64,000 nucleotides of DNA from Suillus spraguei (lineage: Eukaryota > Basidiomycota > Agaricomycetes > Boletales > Suillaceae), in NCBI GenBank assembly GCA_016800925.1, contig JABCPU010000047.1:207855-271854 (forward strand), written 5' to 3'. The position numbers and the translations under genes are program-made. The notes under the pieces were generated by a model. It was given only the letters and a program-made list of their open reading frames with translations. It searched no databases and was not told where the DNA came from. This document shows positions 33,166 to 44,685 of this stretch, in pieces (positions within the stretch are counted from its first letter, which is position 1; each line of letters starts with the position of its first letter).

Positions 33166-36100
33166 CGTACGGGATGAGGGTCGCGTTGGCCCAACCCGTG
33201 CAACGGAACTACGACTCAACGCTGTAACTCTTCCTGATCCGAACTCTCTGTGTCCATATGTCTCTCTTCCGTCTTTCTCCAATATATCTGACTTTCCGGC
33301 CCTCATAGACTGTGGTTCCTCCACTGCTTCATAGACACTGATTTCGTCCGAAAACATAAAATTCCTACCTATCAGATTCCTCCGCTTCCACTCCGTTTAT
33401 TTGATGGTACATGCAATAACAATATTGTCGAAGCCATAAACTTATCCGTCCGATTCTCCTCCGGTGTAATCACTTCCGACACGTTCTACGTCACCCCTTT
33501 GGATTCCTCATGTTATATCGTTCTCGGATATAGCTGGCTCACCCGACACAATCCGTTGATTGACTGGGTATTGGGCAGCATCGAGTTCCGAACTACTGAA
33601 CAGGGAGAGCCATTAACCCCATCCGCATCACCGCTGCCTCCGGACACACCGTCCATGGCAGGAAAATCCAATCCGACACCTCTGTTACCTTCGGGTATTC
33701 CACCCAAGGAAGATTCCTCCCCTCCAATATCTCCGTCGCCTCAGAGCACCCCATCCGTGGCAGAGACTCCGCCTCTGACCAAATCCGAACCCTCCGCTGG
33801 TACTCCAGTCCCTAACATATCGTTGATAAACGCAGTGGCCTTTTGCCGTGCCTGCAAGTTAGAAGGATCTACTCAGTTCAGCATCTACCTCCGTCCCTCC
33901 GAAGTAAACTTCGATCCGCATCCGTATCATCCGATCCTCCAGACCTCTCCAGAATCCCTTCCGATTACCACGAATTCGCGGATGTCTTCGACAAAGGCAA
34001 AGCCGGACAACTTCCCCCACATCGACCCTACGATCTCAAGATTGAGTTGGAAGAAGGGGCTAGTCCGCCTCTCGGAACCATATACTCTCTTTCTCCGGTA
34101 GAGCTTGAGGCCCTCCGGAAGTTCCTTGATGAAAACATCTCGTCCGGACTCCTCCGTTCCTCATCTTCTCCCCACGGAGCCCCCGTCCTATTTGTCAAAA
34201 AGAAGGATGGATCCCTCCGCCTTTGTGTGGATTTCCGCGGCCTTAACCACATCACCAAGAAGGACCGATATCCGTTACCCCTCATTGCCGACCTACTAGA
34301 CTCCCCGAGCCACGCTAAAGTTTATACCAAAATTGATCTCCGATCTGCATATCACCTCGTCCGGATAACAGAAGGAGACGAGTGGAAGACTTCCTTCCGT
34401 ACGCGCTATGGCTCCTATGAATGGTTGGTGATGCCGGAAGGCCTCACAAATGCTCCGGCAGCTTTCCAGCGCTTTGTCAATAGCGTATTTGCCGATATGC
34501 TGGACGTATGTGTTGTTGTATATCTGGATGACATCCTTATCTATTCCCAAGACCTTGCAAGTCATAAGGAACATGTCCGAGAAGTTTTGCGACGTCTCCG
34601 TAAACACCGACTATATGCCAAACCCGAGAAATGCGAATTTCATTCATCCTCCGTCGAATATCTTGGTTACCTCCTATCTCCGGATGGCTTGACAATGTCG
34701 TCCGAGAAAATCCAGTCTATCATAGACTGGCCAGAACCTCGGAAAGTCAAGGACATCCAATCTTTCCTTGGATTCGCTAATTTCTATCGTCGTTTCATCT
34801 TCAACTACTCGGATATCGTGGTTCCCCTTACTCGACTCACTCGCAAGGGCGTCACTTGGGACTTTTCCGAGGAATGCCGGAAATCATTTAACGCACTCAA
34901 GAAAGCCTTCACGTCCGCTCCGGTGCTAACGCATTGGATTCCGAATGTTCCTATAGTTGTGGAAACTGATGCCTCGGATTATGCTATCGCTGGAATACTA
35001 TCCATTGTGTGCCCAGACTCGGAACTTCGTCCGGTGGCATTTTACTCCCGGACACTGTCCGGTGCAGAACTCAACTATGATGTCCATGATAAGGAACTAC
35101 TAGCCATCTATGCTGCGTTCCGAACCTGGCGCCATTACCTAGAAGGCTCGTCCGAGCCTATAGATGTTGTCACGGACCACAAGAACCTTGAGTATTTCTC
35201 TACCACCAAACTGCTATCCCGTCGTCAGGCCCGCTGGTCCGAGTTCCTCCATCAGTTCAACCTCGTTATCCGTTACCGTCCTGGAAGACTCGGAGTCAAG
35301 CCAGATTCCCTCACTAGACGATGGGATGTCTACCCTAAAGAGGGGGATAAGGACTACGCTCAGATTAACCCTCACAACCTCCGTCCAATATTTGCTTCGG
35401 AACAATTAGCTTCGTCCCTACGAGCTTCCATTTTAGCAACTCCGGTCCTTAGAGCAGCTGTTCTTATGGACACCGAACACCTCCGGAAAGACATTCTGAT
35501 AGCACTCCCTAATGACCCCATTGCACAAACACATTTTCCGGTTCCTTCAGATCCGAGATGGACAATAGACGATGGTGGATTCCTTTGTTGTGACAACCGC
35601 ATCTACGTTCCGGATACCAATGATCTACGACTTTGCATCCTCCGGAATTGCCATGACCACCCCCTATCCGGACATTTCGGACAGAATCGTACTCTCGAGC
35701 TCATCCGACGCAACTATACCTGGCCCGGAGTACGAGCCTTTGTCAAAGAGTATGTCAGATCCTGCACATCCTGCGCCCGAGCCAAAGTTCCGAGACATAA
35801 GCCCTACGGACTACTCAAGCAACTTCCCGTCCCAGAAAAACCATGGAATTCCATCTCTATGGATTTCATTGAACAACTTCCGGACTCATCCGGCTTTACA
35901 GCCATCCTCGTCATCATAGATCGCTATCCAAGCAAGCCATATTCGTCCCGACCCACGACACCATTACTTCTCCTGATCTCGCCGCCTATTTCTCCTCCAT
36001 GTCTTCTCTAAGCATGGAGTCCCATCCCATGTAACCTCGGATCGAGGAACAGAGTTCGTATCCCACTTCTTCCGTTCCTTAGGAAAGGCATTGGACATGG

Positions 36101-36957
36101 TCCTGCACTTCACATCCGGATATCATCCCGAAGGGGACAGACAAACAGAACGTGCCAACCAAACGCTGGAACAGTACCTCCGGATCTACTGCAACTATCA
36201 GCAGGACAACTGGTCCGAGCTACTGCCCCTCGCAGAGTTCGCATACAATAATGCTCCAAGTGCCACTACCGGAGTTTCACCTTTCTTCGCCAATAAAGGT
36301 TATCATCTGAACATTTCCATCCATCCGGAACGCGACCTATCCTCCATCCGTGCCCAGGAATATGCCCTAGACCTTAACAAACTTCACCAGTTTCTCCGAG
36401 ATGAGATGTCCAAAGCTCAGAAATGCTATCAAGGACCTGTGGACGCTAAAAGACAACCCGCTCCAGACTTCCAGATTGGAGAACAAGTCTTCGTCAAAGC
36501 CAAGTACTTCCGCTCCACTCGTCCGTCGAAGAAACTTTCAGAAAAGAATTTGGGACCATTCGAAATTATATCCCGCCCAGGTACTCATTCCTTCGCCATC
36601 CGACTTCTGGATTCTATGCATTCCGTACATCCTGTTTTCCATGTCTCGCAGTTAGAGCCAGCAGTTCTGAACACCATTCCTAATCGCATCCAACCTCCTC
36701 CGCCACCAGTCGAAGTCGACGGAGAACCAGAGTACGAGATATCCGAAATCCTGGACTCTAAACTGGACTGTCATAGGCACCACTGCCAACTTCTATACCT
36801 CGTCCGTTGGTCCGGATACAAAGGAACGGATGAAGAAACTTCCTGGTTACTGGCCACAGAACTCGGAAATGCATCGGATCTCGTAGCAGATTTCCACTCA
36901 GCATATCCGGACAAGCCTGATCATCATACTCTACAACATCCTCATCCGTACCTTTGA
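33166..36957 (+). pseudogene. pol: Element A pol (PR-RT-RH-IN-chromodomain)
   Basis: The protease-like site is IDCGSS (about 33305) with a one-base deletion after it. A 722-codon open run (33843-36011) holds RT with VVYLDDILIYS, RNase H with ETDASDYAIAGIL, and the integrase zinc domain (HDHPLSGHF..CTSCARAK) and SMDFIEQLP. An extra A near 35930 shifts the frame. Integrase resumes at 36091 (YHPEGDRQTERANQTLEQYL), followed by a chromodomain (LLYLVRWSGYKGTDEETSWL) and the stop at 36955-36957. Confidence 0.85.
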
Positions 36958-37204
36958 TAGTGACTGGATTAGAGAAGACATCCGTGTCCGCCACATCCGG
37001 AGTAGGACTCCTCTGACGGCGCTTGCCTTTGCCCTTCGGAGACGGAGTACCAGCAGGACGCTGCCTCTTCCGGCCCTTGGGTCCCTTAACGAATCCGGGC
37101 CTTCCAGGACAAGTGGCCTTGTCCTTCCGGCAGACGTCACAGGACTTAATCTACGAAATGTCGAAATCAGCGGATCCGAAGTTTTTCGGACGACTCACCA
37201 TGGC
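36958..37204. other. 3' untranslated remnant of element A
   Basis: It holds no ORF of interest on the plus strand and retains family-A word usage (ATCCGG, TTCCGG). It ends exactly at the TGTTAC of B3. The rest of A's 3' region and its LTR are missing. Confidence 0.55.
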
Positions 37205-37680
37205 TGTTACGAACTGGGGTGGCGTCACCAGCGACAGTGAAAAGACACAGACGGTCTGCTGGGAGTTCTTACAATGTTCAAAAGAGAACAAGGTGAAAGT
37301 ACAAGGAACGCGTTCCGAGTACGATCAAGGGTTCAGCCTCAAGGACAAGTCCGAGAGGTATCCGCGAGAATAGAGACTAAGGCTAAGGAGTGCTTAGACT
37401 TAGAGACGATTCAAGACGACTTAGGTTGGAAGCCTAAGCGAAGGAGATTCCAGGTAAAACCCAGTAAGATTAAAGTAGGGAATCTACTACAAATACACTG
37501 TGCTTAAATAGGCCAATATGTGCGCACAGACCAAGCGATATGTGAGAATGTAAGTGCGTATCCAAATAAGGAAGGCAACTATAGTACAGATGCGTTGAGC
37601 ATATGAGTCAGAGTCATGTGACATGATATACAAGTAAGAAGGCAAGGAGAAAATGAATAGGGGCACGTACGATTGTAACA
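37205..37680 (-). repeat. B3 3' LTR
   Basis: Next to it on the internal side lies the reverse complement of a polypurine tract (ATTACCCCCTTTTTAC). Confidence 0.93.
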
Positions 37681-37712
37681 TTACCCCCTTTTTACACGTA
37701 AAGTCACCGGCT

Positions 37713-39067
37713 TTACTCATCTTGGTTCGCATAGTAAACAGGATCATCACTAAACTCATAGTCTTCGTCGGCAAACGATCCGCTCATCATGTACTTGGCT
37801 TCTTCGAGACCAGCGCGACGTTTAGAGTCCTTCTTCTTCTCTGCCTGAATACGTTCATCGTCGAGCTGTTTCTCCCAAGTACGAAGTGCGTCATAGAATC
37901 CTTCGTCCTTCCATGTTAACTCGAAGGGGGGAGGTCCGACTTGTTTAGGACAGTAGATGGATAAATGAGTGGGCGACCAATATCTACAAACCTTGCACTG
38001 ATATTCCGCACAGTTCTTTTGACGATGTCCTAGTAGTCCACAGACGCGGCATTTCATGTTCTCGTCAGGGTTAGAATGGACTTTGCGTAGGGGGGACGGA
38101 GAAATGATGGGCGTAGGACTGGTGGATCTGGCACGTTTCTTCCCCTTCTTCTTCGTCATACGTTTTAAGGCAAGGGTGTTCTGCCGCTTAAGTTGTGCCT
38201 GTTGAGCGGAGGACAATGTGTATGCTGATTCAGGAAGGTCCGGGGTGACTGCACGCTCAGCAGCTGCAAGAAGTTCGGTGGGAGAAGAGGGGGAAGTGAT
38301 ACCGAAGTCTTTTACTAGAACTGGTGAAATGGGGTCCATAGGACCGAATGACGAGGGATGGACATGGGAGGATGGATATGAAGGTCGCGAAGTCGAGGGC
38401 CGAGTGTTACCAACTCGGTAGCGGGGATACCCAATAGTTTAGCTGCCTTAAACTGCTCTTCTGTGCAGGGCTCGTACAGCCAATCAGGGCAATCAAGAGT
38501 GACCGTGGCGGAAAGTGAAGAAGTTGATTGTTCGATAGGAGGTGGGGTTCTAGGAGACGCAAGATCATCTTGCGTTTGTTGTAAGTCAGCGATGACTTCT
38601 TCCACTAGGTTTCTGGCTGCTCTGGTCTCAGCGACTGATTGCTGGATGGTATCGACAACTGTGTCGGTGAGTTGCCCAATTTCTTGCACAGCAGTGTATA
38701 AGCCAGTAAAGGCGTCAAGGTTAGAATAGATACGCGAAGAAGCGGGTGCTGGAACAGGAAGCGGCGTATCTCTTTGCAGAGAGGGAGGTCGAGCAACGCC
38801 TGCTCGACGTTCGGCAATGATATGAATAGCTTCTTCAACATCATCTTTAAAAGAATCGGGAAGCAACAGCATAGCGTAAGCACGAATACGTTTTTGGAGA
38901 TGAATGAAACGGTGACGGAGTGTGAGTTCAGTAGTTTCTTTAGCGGTGGCTTCGATGTAGGATTGGTTATCGATTTCTGCGGTAAGGGTTCTGTATTGTT
39001 CTGCTTCGGAGTTGGAGTCATTGGTGGCAACAGTGACGGGGGTAATGTAGGCAGTGGGGAAAGACAT
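37713..39067 (-). pseudogene. B3 extra 3' ORF (tandem zinc-knuckle protein)
   Basis: The best-preserved copy: two overlapping open runs (39067-38315 and 38339-37713) are separated only by a one-base deletion near 38350. The product would be about 450 residues. The N-terminal half is acidic and helical with a conserved LQKRIRAYAMLLLP block. LYTAVQEIGQL and a stretch of Ala/Arg heptads (ETRAARNLVEEV) suggest a coiled coil. A basic linker (KKKGKKRARS), knuckle CRVCGLLGHRQKNC, second cluster CKVCRYWSPTHLSIYC and an acidic C-terminus follow. Compared with B1 and B2 it lacks 38 codons after SYIEA. No enzyme motif is seen. Confidence 0.75.
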
Positions 39068-39124
39068 TTCAATGTTCATTGGCAGTTGATCAAGTGCGAA
39101 TGCGGTTGATTGACTGAAGGATAA

Positions 39125-42100
39125 TCAGAGGGCGTGTTGCTTCTTATAAGCGTTCAAGATTCGAGCGGAGTTCTTCAAGTTCTTTTCTGGGAGCCATTCG
39201 TTATCTCCCGATGAATATCCTTTCCAGGTAACAAGATAGCGTCGGCGAGTGCCGGTTCCTTTGTGAGAAAGGATTGCTTCTACTTCATATTCTTCTTCTT
39301 CTTCAATGATGTCAGGTGGTGGTTCGGGAAGTTCGGTCCGTGTACGTCTGTTTCGCTATAGGATGATAAGACAGAAGCGTGGAACGTGGGGAATTTTCCA
39401 CTGTGGGGAGTTTGAGTGTGAACGTGATGGGAGATAAGACATCGATGATCGGGAAAGGTCCGTATCGTTTCGGAGCAGCTTCTTTGATGGGAGCTTAAGT
39501 CTAAGATTAGCGGCAGATAGCCAAACCTTATCTCCGATCTTCCATGGGGTGTACTTATCTCCTCGGATCGTTCGGCCATTGTCTGCATTGGCAATGTTGT
39601 GACAGGCGATTGCTTCTTCTCTTATCTTCTGCAGAGATCGTACTCGATCTTCTGCTGCGGGGACGGATGAATCGGGGATAGATGAGGGATAGCGCGTGGT
39701 TCATATCCCATCATCAAATAGAAGGGTGATGCATTCTTGCATCGTGTTTTCGGTGGTTGTGGACAAATTCGGCGATTGGTAGGTGTTCTACCCAATCTTC
39801 GGGGTTGTTACGGCAGTAAATGCGGAGGTATGTTTCAAGTTCTTGATTTAGTCTTTCAGTTTGACCATCAGTCTGTGGGTGGTAAGCCGTGGATGGAGCG
39901 ATGACGTAGTCGAGAAGTCGGGCAAGTTCCTTTGAGAAGCGAGATAAGAATTGCGGTCCTCGATCCGAGATAACTTTGTCGTGGAGTCCAAATCGTCGGT
40001 ATACGTGTTTCAAAAATAGCTTAGCAACGCCTTCTGAGGTGATGGTTTTCAAACAAGGGATAATAATTACCCCCTTCGTAAGGCCATGGTCTACCACGAC
40101 CATGATACTGTCAAAGCCTCCAGAGACAGGGAGGTCAGTGATAAGGTCGACAGAGACCTGAGAGAACGGGCGAACAGCCGATGAGGGAATAGGCGTAAGC
40201 GGGGGCCGAACAGGATGTGTATCCGCTTTCATTTGCTGACAAAGGGCGCAACCCTCAACGTATTTTCGAATATAAGAGCCCATAGCAGGCCACCAGCTTC
40301 CCGTTTCACTAGTTCTTCAGTTTTGAATCTACCGGGATGACCCGCGGTAGAATGATCATGATACCGCTTCAGGATATCGGAGCGATGCGCTGGCGGAATA
40401 TAGGCGCGATTTTTAAAATAGAGGACGTTCTCCTCAATCTTCCAATCGGAGAGTGCCGATTTCATAGGAGGAAGGCACACTCCATCAAGGGCATCAGACG
40501 CTGTCTTGAAGACAGGATCGTCGAGGGGGTCAGAGGATGACAGTACATCCTTCAAGTCGGTGTCGATAAGACGAACGAATAGAGCATCAGGGAGGAGGGT
40601 TTGATCTTCGTTATCGTCTTTGCCAGAGTCATAATCAGGCCGGCGGGATAGTGCATCAGGTACTGCTAATTTAGTACCTGCAACGTGATGCAGTTCAATG
40701 TCGTAAATAGACAAAATCAATTGCCAACGTGCTTGGCGACGGGTGAGCTTCTGTGCACTTCTAAAGTACAGAAGGTTCTTATGGTCGGTGAATACCAGGA
40801 CGGGGTGTGGGTTTCCTTCGAGGTAATGACGCCATTCGTTCAATGCCCGGATCACGGCAAGGAGTTCCCTATCAAAGATCTGGTAATTTCGTTCCGCAGG
40901 GTTCAGAGACTGTGAGAGATATGCACATGGATGATAAACACCATTCTCATCAGTCTGCAGGAGAACTCCGCCGGTTGCCACGAGCGAAGCGTCGGTAGCA
41001 ATGGCAAATTGTCAGGAAGGATCAGGGTTACGGAGTACCGGTTGGGAAGTGAAGCGTCGTTTCAATTCTTCGAAGGTGTCCATACATTCGGGTGACCATT
41101 CAAAGGCCTTATCTTTCTTTGTCAAATTGATAAGGGGTCTGCGATGTCAGAATAGTGGGAAATGAACGTGCGGTAAAAGTTGCAAAAGCCGAGGAATGAC
41201 CGAACGTCTTTCACAGATTTCGGGGTTGGCCATTCGGAGATTCCCTTGGTCTTGGCGGTGTCCATAGCAACTTGTCCGGGGCGAATTATCATTCCGAGGT
41301 ATTCCACTTCTTCTGCATCGAAGGTGCATTTCTCCGGTTTCAAGAACAGGTGTTCTTTTCGTATTTTCATCAAAACTCGTCTGGTCCGTTCACGGTGTTC
41401 TGCCATTGTTGTGGAGAAAATCAGGATATCGTCCATATAGATAACCATCCATCCTTCATTGATTTCTTGCTGAAAGGTGCGATTCATGTATGCTTGAAAA
41501 GTTGCTGGGGAATTGCAGAGGCCGAAGAACATGACGTTCGGTTCAAAGAGGCCAAATTCCGTGGTAAAAGCAGCTTTCCACCTATCATCAGGATGGATGC
41601 GAATATTGTTATAACCGGACCGGATATCCATTTTCGTAAAGAACTGTGCGTTATGAAGTCGTGCGACAAGGGAAATAGGAAGTGGAAGCGGATATGCGTT
41701 CTTGACTGTCCAATCATTGATGTAGCGATAATCTTGACAGGGGCGCAGTTCTCCACTTTTCTTTCCCACAAAGAAGAAGCCACTGGCTTGAGGTGACTTC
41801 GATTCCGAGATGAATCCTTTCGCAACGTTTTCATCGATAAACGTTTTGACAGCAGCGCGTTCTTTTTCCGATAGCGGGTAGACCTTAGACGTACGAGGAA
41901 TAAAACCGGGTTTGGTGTCGATCCGATGATCAATACCAGGGCGTTCGGGGGGTAGTTTGTTTAATCCGTCTTTAGCAAAGACGTCTGCGAAGTCGTGCAA
42001 ATAATCCGGGACCAATTCTTCGAAGGATTTCTTTTTCTTTTCCTTTTCGTCCGTTGCGAATTCCTGAGCTTTGTTACTATATTTCGGAATGGAGAGGGGA

Positions 42101-43184
42101 ATGGTGAGTAGTTGGGGGATTGTTCGAGTTGGGAAGTTCCATCACGTGTCAATGGTGTATCCATGGATACTTCTTCTATGATCCTCATGCTAACTCCATC
42201 AGTGTCGTATTCCACGAGAAATTCTCCATCCCTAGTTCATATGAGGAAATTTCGCGTACTTCTGGTGCATGCCAGACGTCATTCATAGTATCGAATTGGT
42301 CATCATCCTCAGTTGGGATCAACGAGGGCACGGGTTCTTCTATGTCAGGGATTTCTTCTATTGAAGCTGAAGAGTTTTCGGGGGAACGAAGAACTTGGAT
42401 AATTTCGGTACATTGGTGTCTCGCCTGGGAGTTCTTCTTCCGGTTTTCTCTTTCCCTGTTTCTGTTCTTCTATTGGCCGTTGCTCAATAGGTTCTTGTCC
42501 GACCCGATGCTCGGGTTCAGATTCATTCTTGCGCTTCTCTGCGCGGGGAATCGGTGATACTGCTCGCGGCAGTTGTACACGTGGAGTGGGTTCTTCTGGA
42601 ACATCAGCAGAAGAAGCGATGCTTGGTTTCGGAAGACGGGAATGTTGCCATCTGGTATGGTGATTGAATAATCGTGGCAACCCATTCTTCTGTCTGTCTT
42701 CATCTATATCGATTTCGATTTCATCAGATTTCTCTGTCCGTGAAAGGACAAGTGTTTCAGCAGCCCAATCTATAATTGGGTTCATTGCTCGTAACCAAGG
42801 AATTCCAAGAAGGATTTGATCTCTCCTTCCTAGTTTGGTGATATTGAATTTTCCATACATGGTTCGATCGTCAATCTTGACCACTAGGAGGTAGTAATGC
42901 GTGATTGGTCCTCCTTTTATGAGAGTCCCATCTGCCGTTGTAACTCGAAATGGTTCCTTGAGTTTTCGTCGTGTGATTTGATGGAGTTTCACAAACTCTT
43001 CTGAGATGAATGTGCCTGCTGCTCCTGAGTCGATAACAGCGGTGGTGTCGACGGATTTTAAGCGAGTACGCGAGTGGAGGGTGATAGGGACACGAAGTTC
43101 TTTTCTTTCACCTACAGCGCGTACAAGTCTTAGTAATACATTGGGAGAAACATACGTCGAGTCTTTGTTTCTCCAAGTCAAAAA
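39125..43184 (-). pseudogene. pol: B3 pol (PR-RT-RH-IN-chromodomain)
   Basis: Protease VIDSGAAGTF. The CGA codon that is TGA in B1 and B2 at LHQITR is intact here. RT YMDDIL at about 41430, RNase H, integrase zinc site, DRGPQF and [12 protein letters not shown], and a chromodomain are present. Frameshifts near 42415, 42120 and 41105 and a TGA near 41013 interrupt it. Most of the protein-coding potential is retained, consistent with a recent insertion. Confidence 0.85.
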
Positions 43185-43198
43185 TCCTCAACAATCCG

Positions 43199-44011
43199 TC
43201 ACACGGTTTCTTCATCTTCTTCTTCTTTGACTTCAGTCTGTCTAAGTGGAGTCTTCTTCTTTCTGTCAGGACAATTATGGATACGGTGTCCTGTCTTTCT
43301 GCATCCGAAGCACTGTCCTTTCTTCATGCATTCGGATCTCTCCATATCGGAGATTCGGTCCACGACCATTGCGTTGGAATCACGGTTCGGAATATACCGT
43401 GCATTCCCGTAGTTCTTCTTTTTCTGTTGTGGAACATGACGTGTCCTCATGGCATTAAGCCGATGATGGGCGTTGTCAATAGCAACGCATTGCAGCACAA
43501 CATCTCTGAATATCTCGGAGACATCTCCCGTATTGAAAAGCTTCGTGAGGATACCCCAGTTGAGACCATCTTGGAAGAACTGGATCTTCGTCGCGTTATC
43601 GGTGATATGAACCTTGGCTGCAAGTGCCTCAAAGTCGGCGACGTAGGTATGAAGATCTCCAGTTCCTTGCTTGAGGTCTCTAAGGCGTGTGAGCGCGGTC
43701 ATTCTGGTATCCACTGGTTCGAATGCTTCTTTGAAGCTCTTCATAAAATCCACCATCGTCCCATAACCAACTTTTTGTCCCGAAGTGTCGGTAGATTGGG
43801 CGTGTTCAAGGAATTGTTCCTTCCAGGACTTGGCATTCTTCTCGGTCATGAAGGATGTTATGTAGATGATCTTCTGCTTGTCGGTGGTGTAAAGCTTTTC
43901 ATTGATGTCAAAGTGCAAGTTGCACGACTGGATAAACTCGCGAGAGTTGTCACGATCTCCATCAAAACCAATCGGTTGACCGATCTTGTATTCGAATTCT
44001 TTGGTCGACAT
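43199..44011 (-). CDS. gag: B3 gag
   Basis: A 270-codon ORF from ATG 44009-44011 with the knuckle CFGCRKTGHRIHNC. It stops slightly early (ETV then TGA) against B2, which continues RRIVEDF. The T5-G-A join to pol follows within about 20 bases. Antisense ORFs over this region are shadows. Confidence 0.88.
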   Translation of the reverse strand: MSTKEFEYKIGQPIGFDGDRDNSREFIQSCNLHFDINEKLYTTDKQKIIYITSFMTEKNAKSWKEQFLEHAQSTDTSGQKVGYGTMVDFMKSFKEAFEPVDTRMTALTRLRDLKQGTGDLHTYVADFEALAAKVHITDNATKIQFFQDGLNWGILTKLFNTGDVSEIFRDVVLQCVAIDNAHHRLNAMRTRHVPQQKKKNYGNARYIPNRDSNAMVVDRISDMERSECMKKGQCFGCRKTGHRIHNCPDRKKKTPLRQTEVKEEEDEETV

Positions 44012-44197
44012 GGTTGATGATTCTTCTGGTGAGTTATACTTTCTCGGTGCCTACACGCGCTGTCTTGCTGTCCGTTAGGGCTTTCTTCTGTCAGAGGGCT
44101 TCTCTTGACAATCTGCTCAGCGTACGCGTACGCTAGTCTGCTGATCTAGGCGATCAGGGTTCAGGGTCGAAGACTGGATAGTCGACGATCAAAATGG

Positions 44198-44208
44198 ACT
44201 TTAATCTT
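44198..44208 (-). promoter_or_regulatory. B3 self-priming primer-binding site
   Basis: On the element's strand it reads AAGATTAAAGT, complementary to the R-start 11-mer at 44471-44481 in the adjacent LTR. Spacing is the same as in B1 and B2. Confidence 0.77.
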
Positions 44209-44209
44209 T

Positions 44210-44685
44210 TGTTACGAACTGGGGTGGCGTCACCAGCGACAGTGAAAAGACACAGACGGTCTGCTGGGAGTTCTTACAATGTTCAAAAGAGAACAAGGTG
44301 AAAGTACAAGGAACGCGTTCCGAGTACGATCAAGGGTTCAGCCTCAAGGACAAGTCCGAGAGGTATCCGCGAGAATAGAGACTAAGGCTAAGGAGTGCTT
44401 AGACTTAGAGACGATTCAAGACGACTTAGGTTGGAGACCTAAGCGAAGGAGATTCCAGGTAAAACCCAGTAAGATTAAAGTAGGGAATCTACTACAAGTA
44501 CACTGTGCTTAAATAGGCCAATATGTGCGCACAGACCAAGCAATACGTGAGAATGTAAGTGCGTATCCAAATAAGGAAGGCAACTATAGTACAGATGCGT
44601 TGAGCATATGAGTCAGAGTCATGTGACATGATATACAAGTAAGAAGGCAAGGAGAAAATGAATAGGGGCACGTACGATTGTAACA
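44210..44685 (-). repeat. B3 5' LTR
   Basis: TGTTAC..GTAACA on both strands (short terminal inverted repeat). TATA box TATTTAAG at about 44508-44515 on the element strand. Confidence 0.93.

Larger units (their letters stand above)
31053..37204 (+). mobile_element. Ty3/gypsy chromovirus A (3' end lost)
   Basis: 5' LTR, self-priming site, gag, protease, RT, RNase H, integrase and chromodomain are in order. The sequence passes the pol stop and then ends at the LTR of B3. No 3' LTR of family A is present, so the element is truncated. Frameshifts in gag, at the protease and at 35930 make it inactive. Sequence composition is richer in TCCG/CCGGA words than family B. Confidence 0.88.
37205..44685 (-). 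mobile_element. Ty3/gypsy chromovirus B3 (youngest copy)
   Basis: LTRs 44210-44685 (5') and 37205-37680 (3') are both 476 bases, and by eye I count five single-base differences. Gene order is as in B2 but inverted. Only a few frameshifts or stops interrupt it. Flanking pentamers ATGGC and CTTTC do not match, so no target duplication is present despite the young LTRs. Confidence 0.93.

Noticed and set aside
43277..44017. Long plus-strand ORF (246 codons) opposite B3 gag
   Set aside because: It is the antisense shadow of the gag gene, whose protein has the zinc knuckle and matches B1 and B2.
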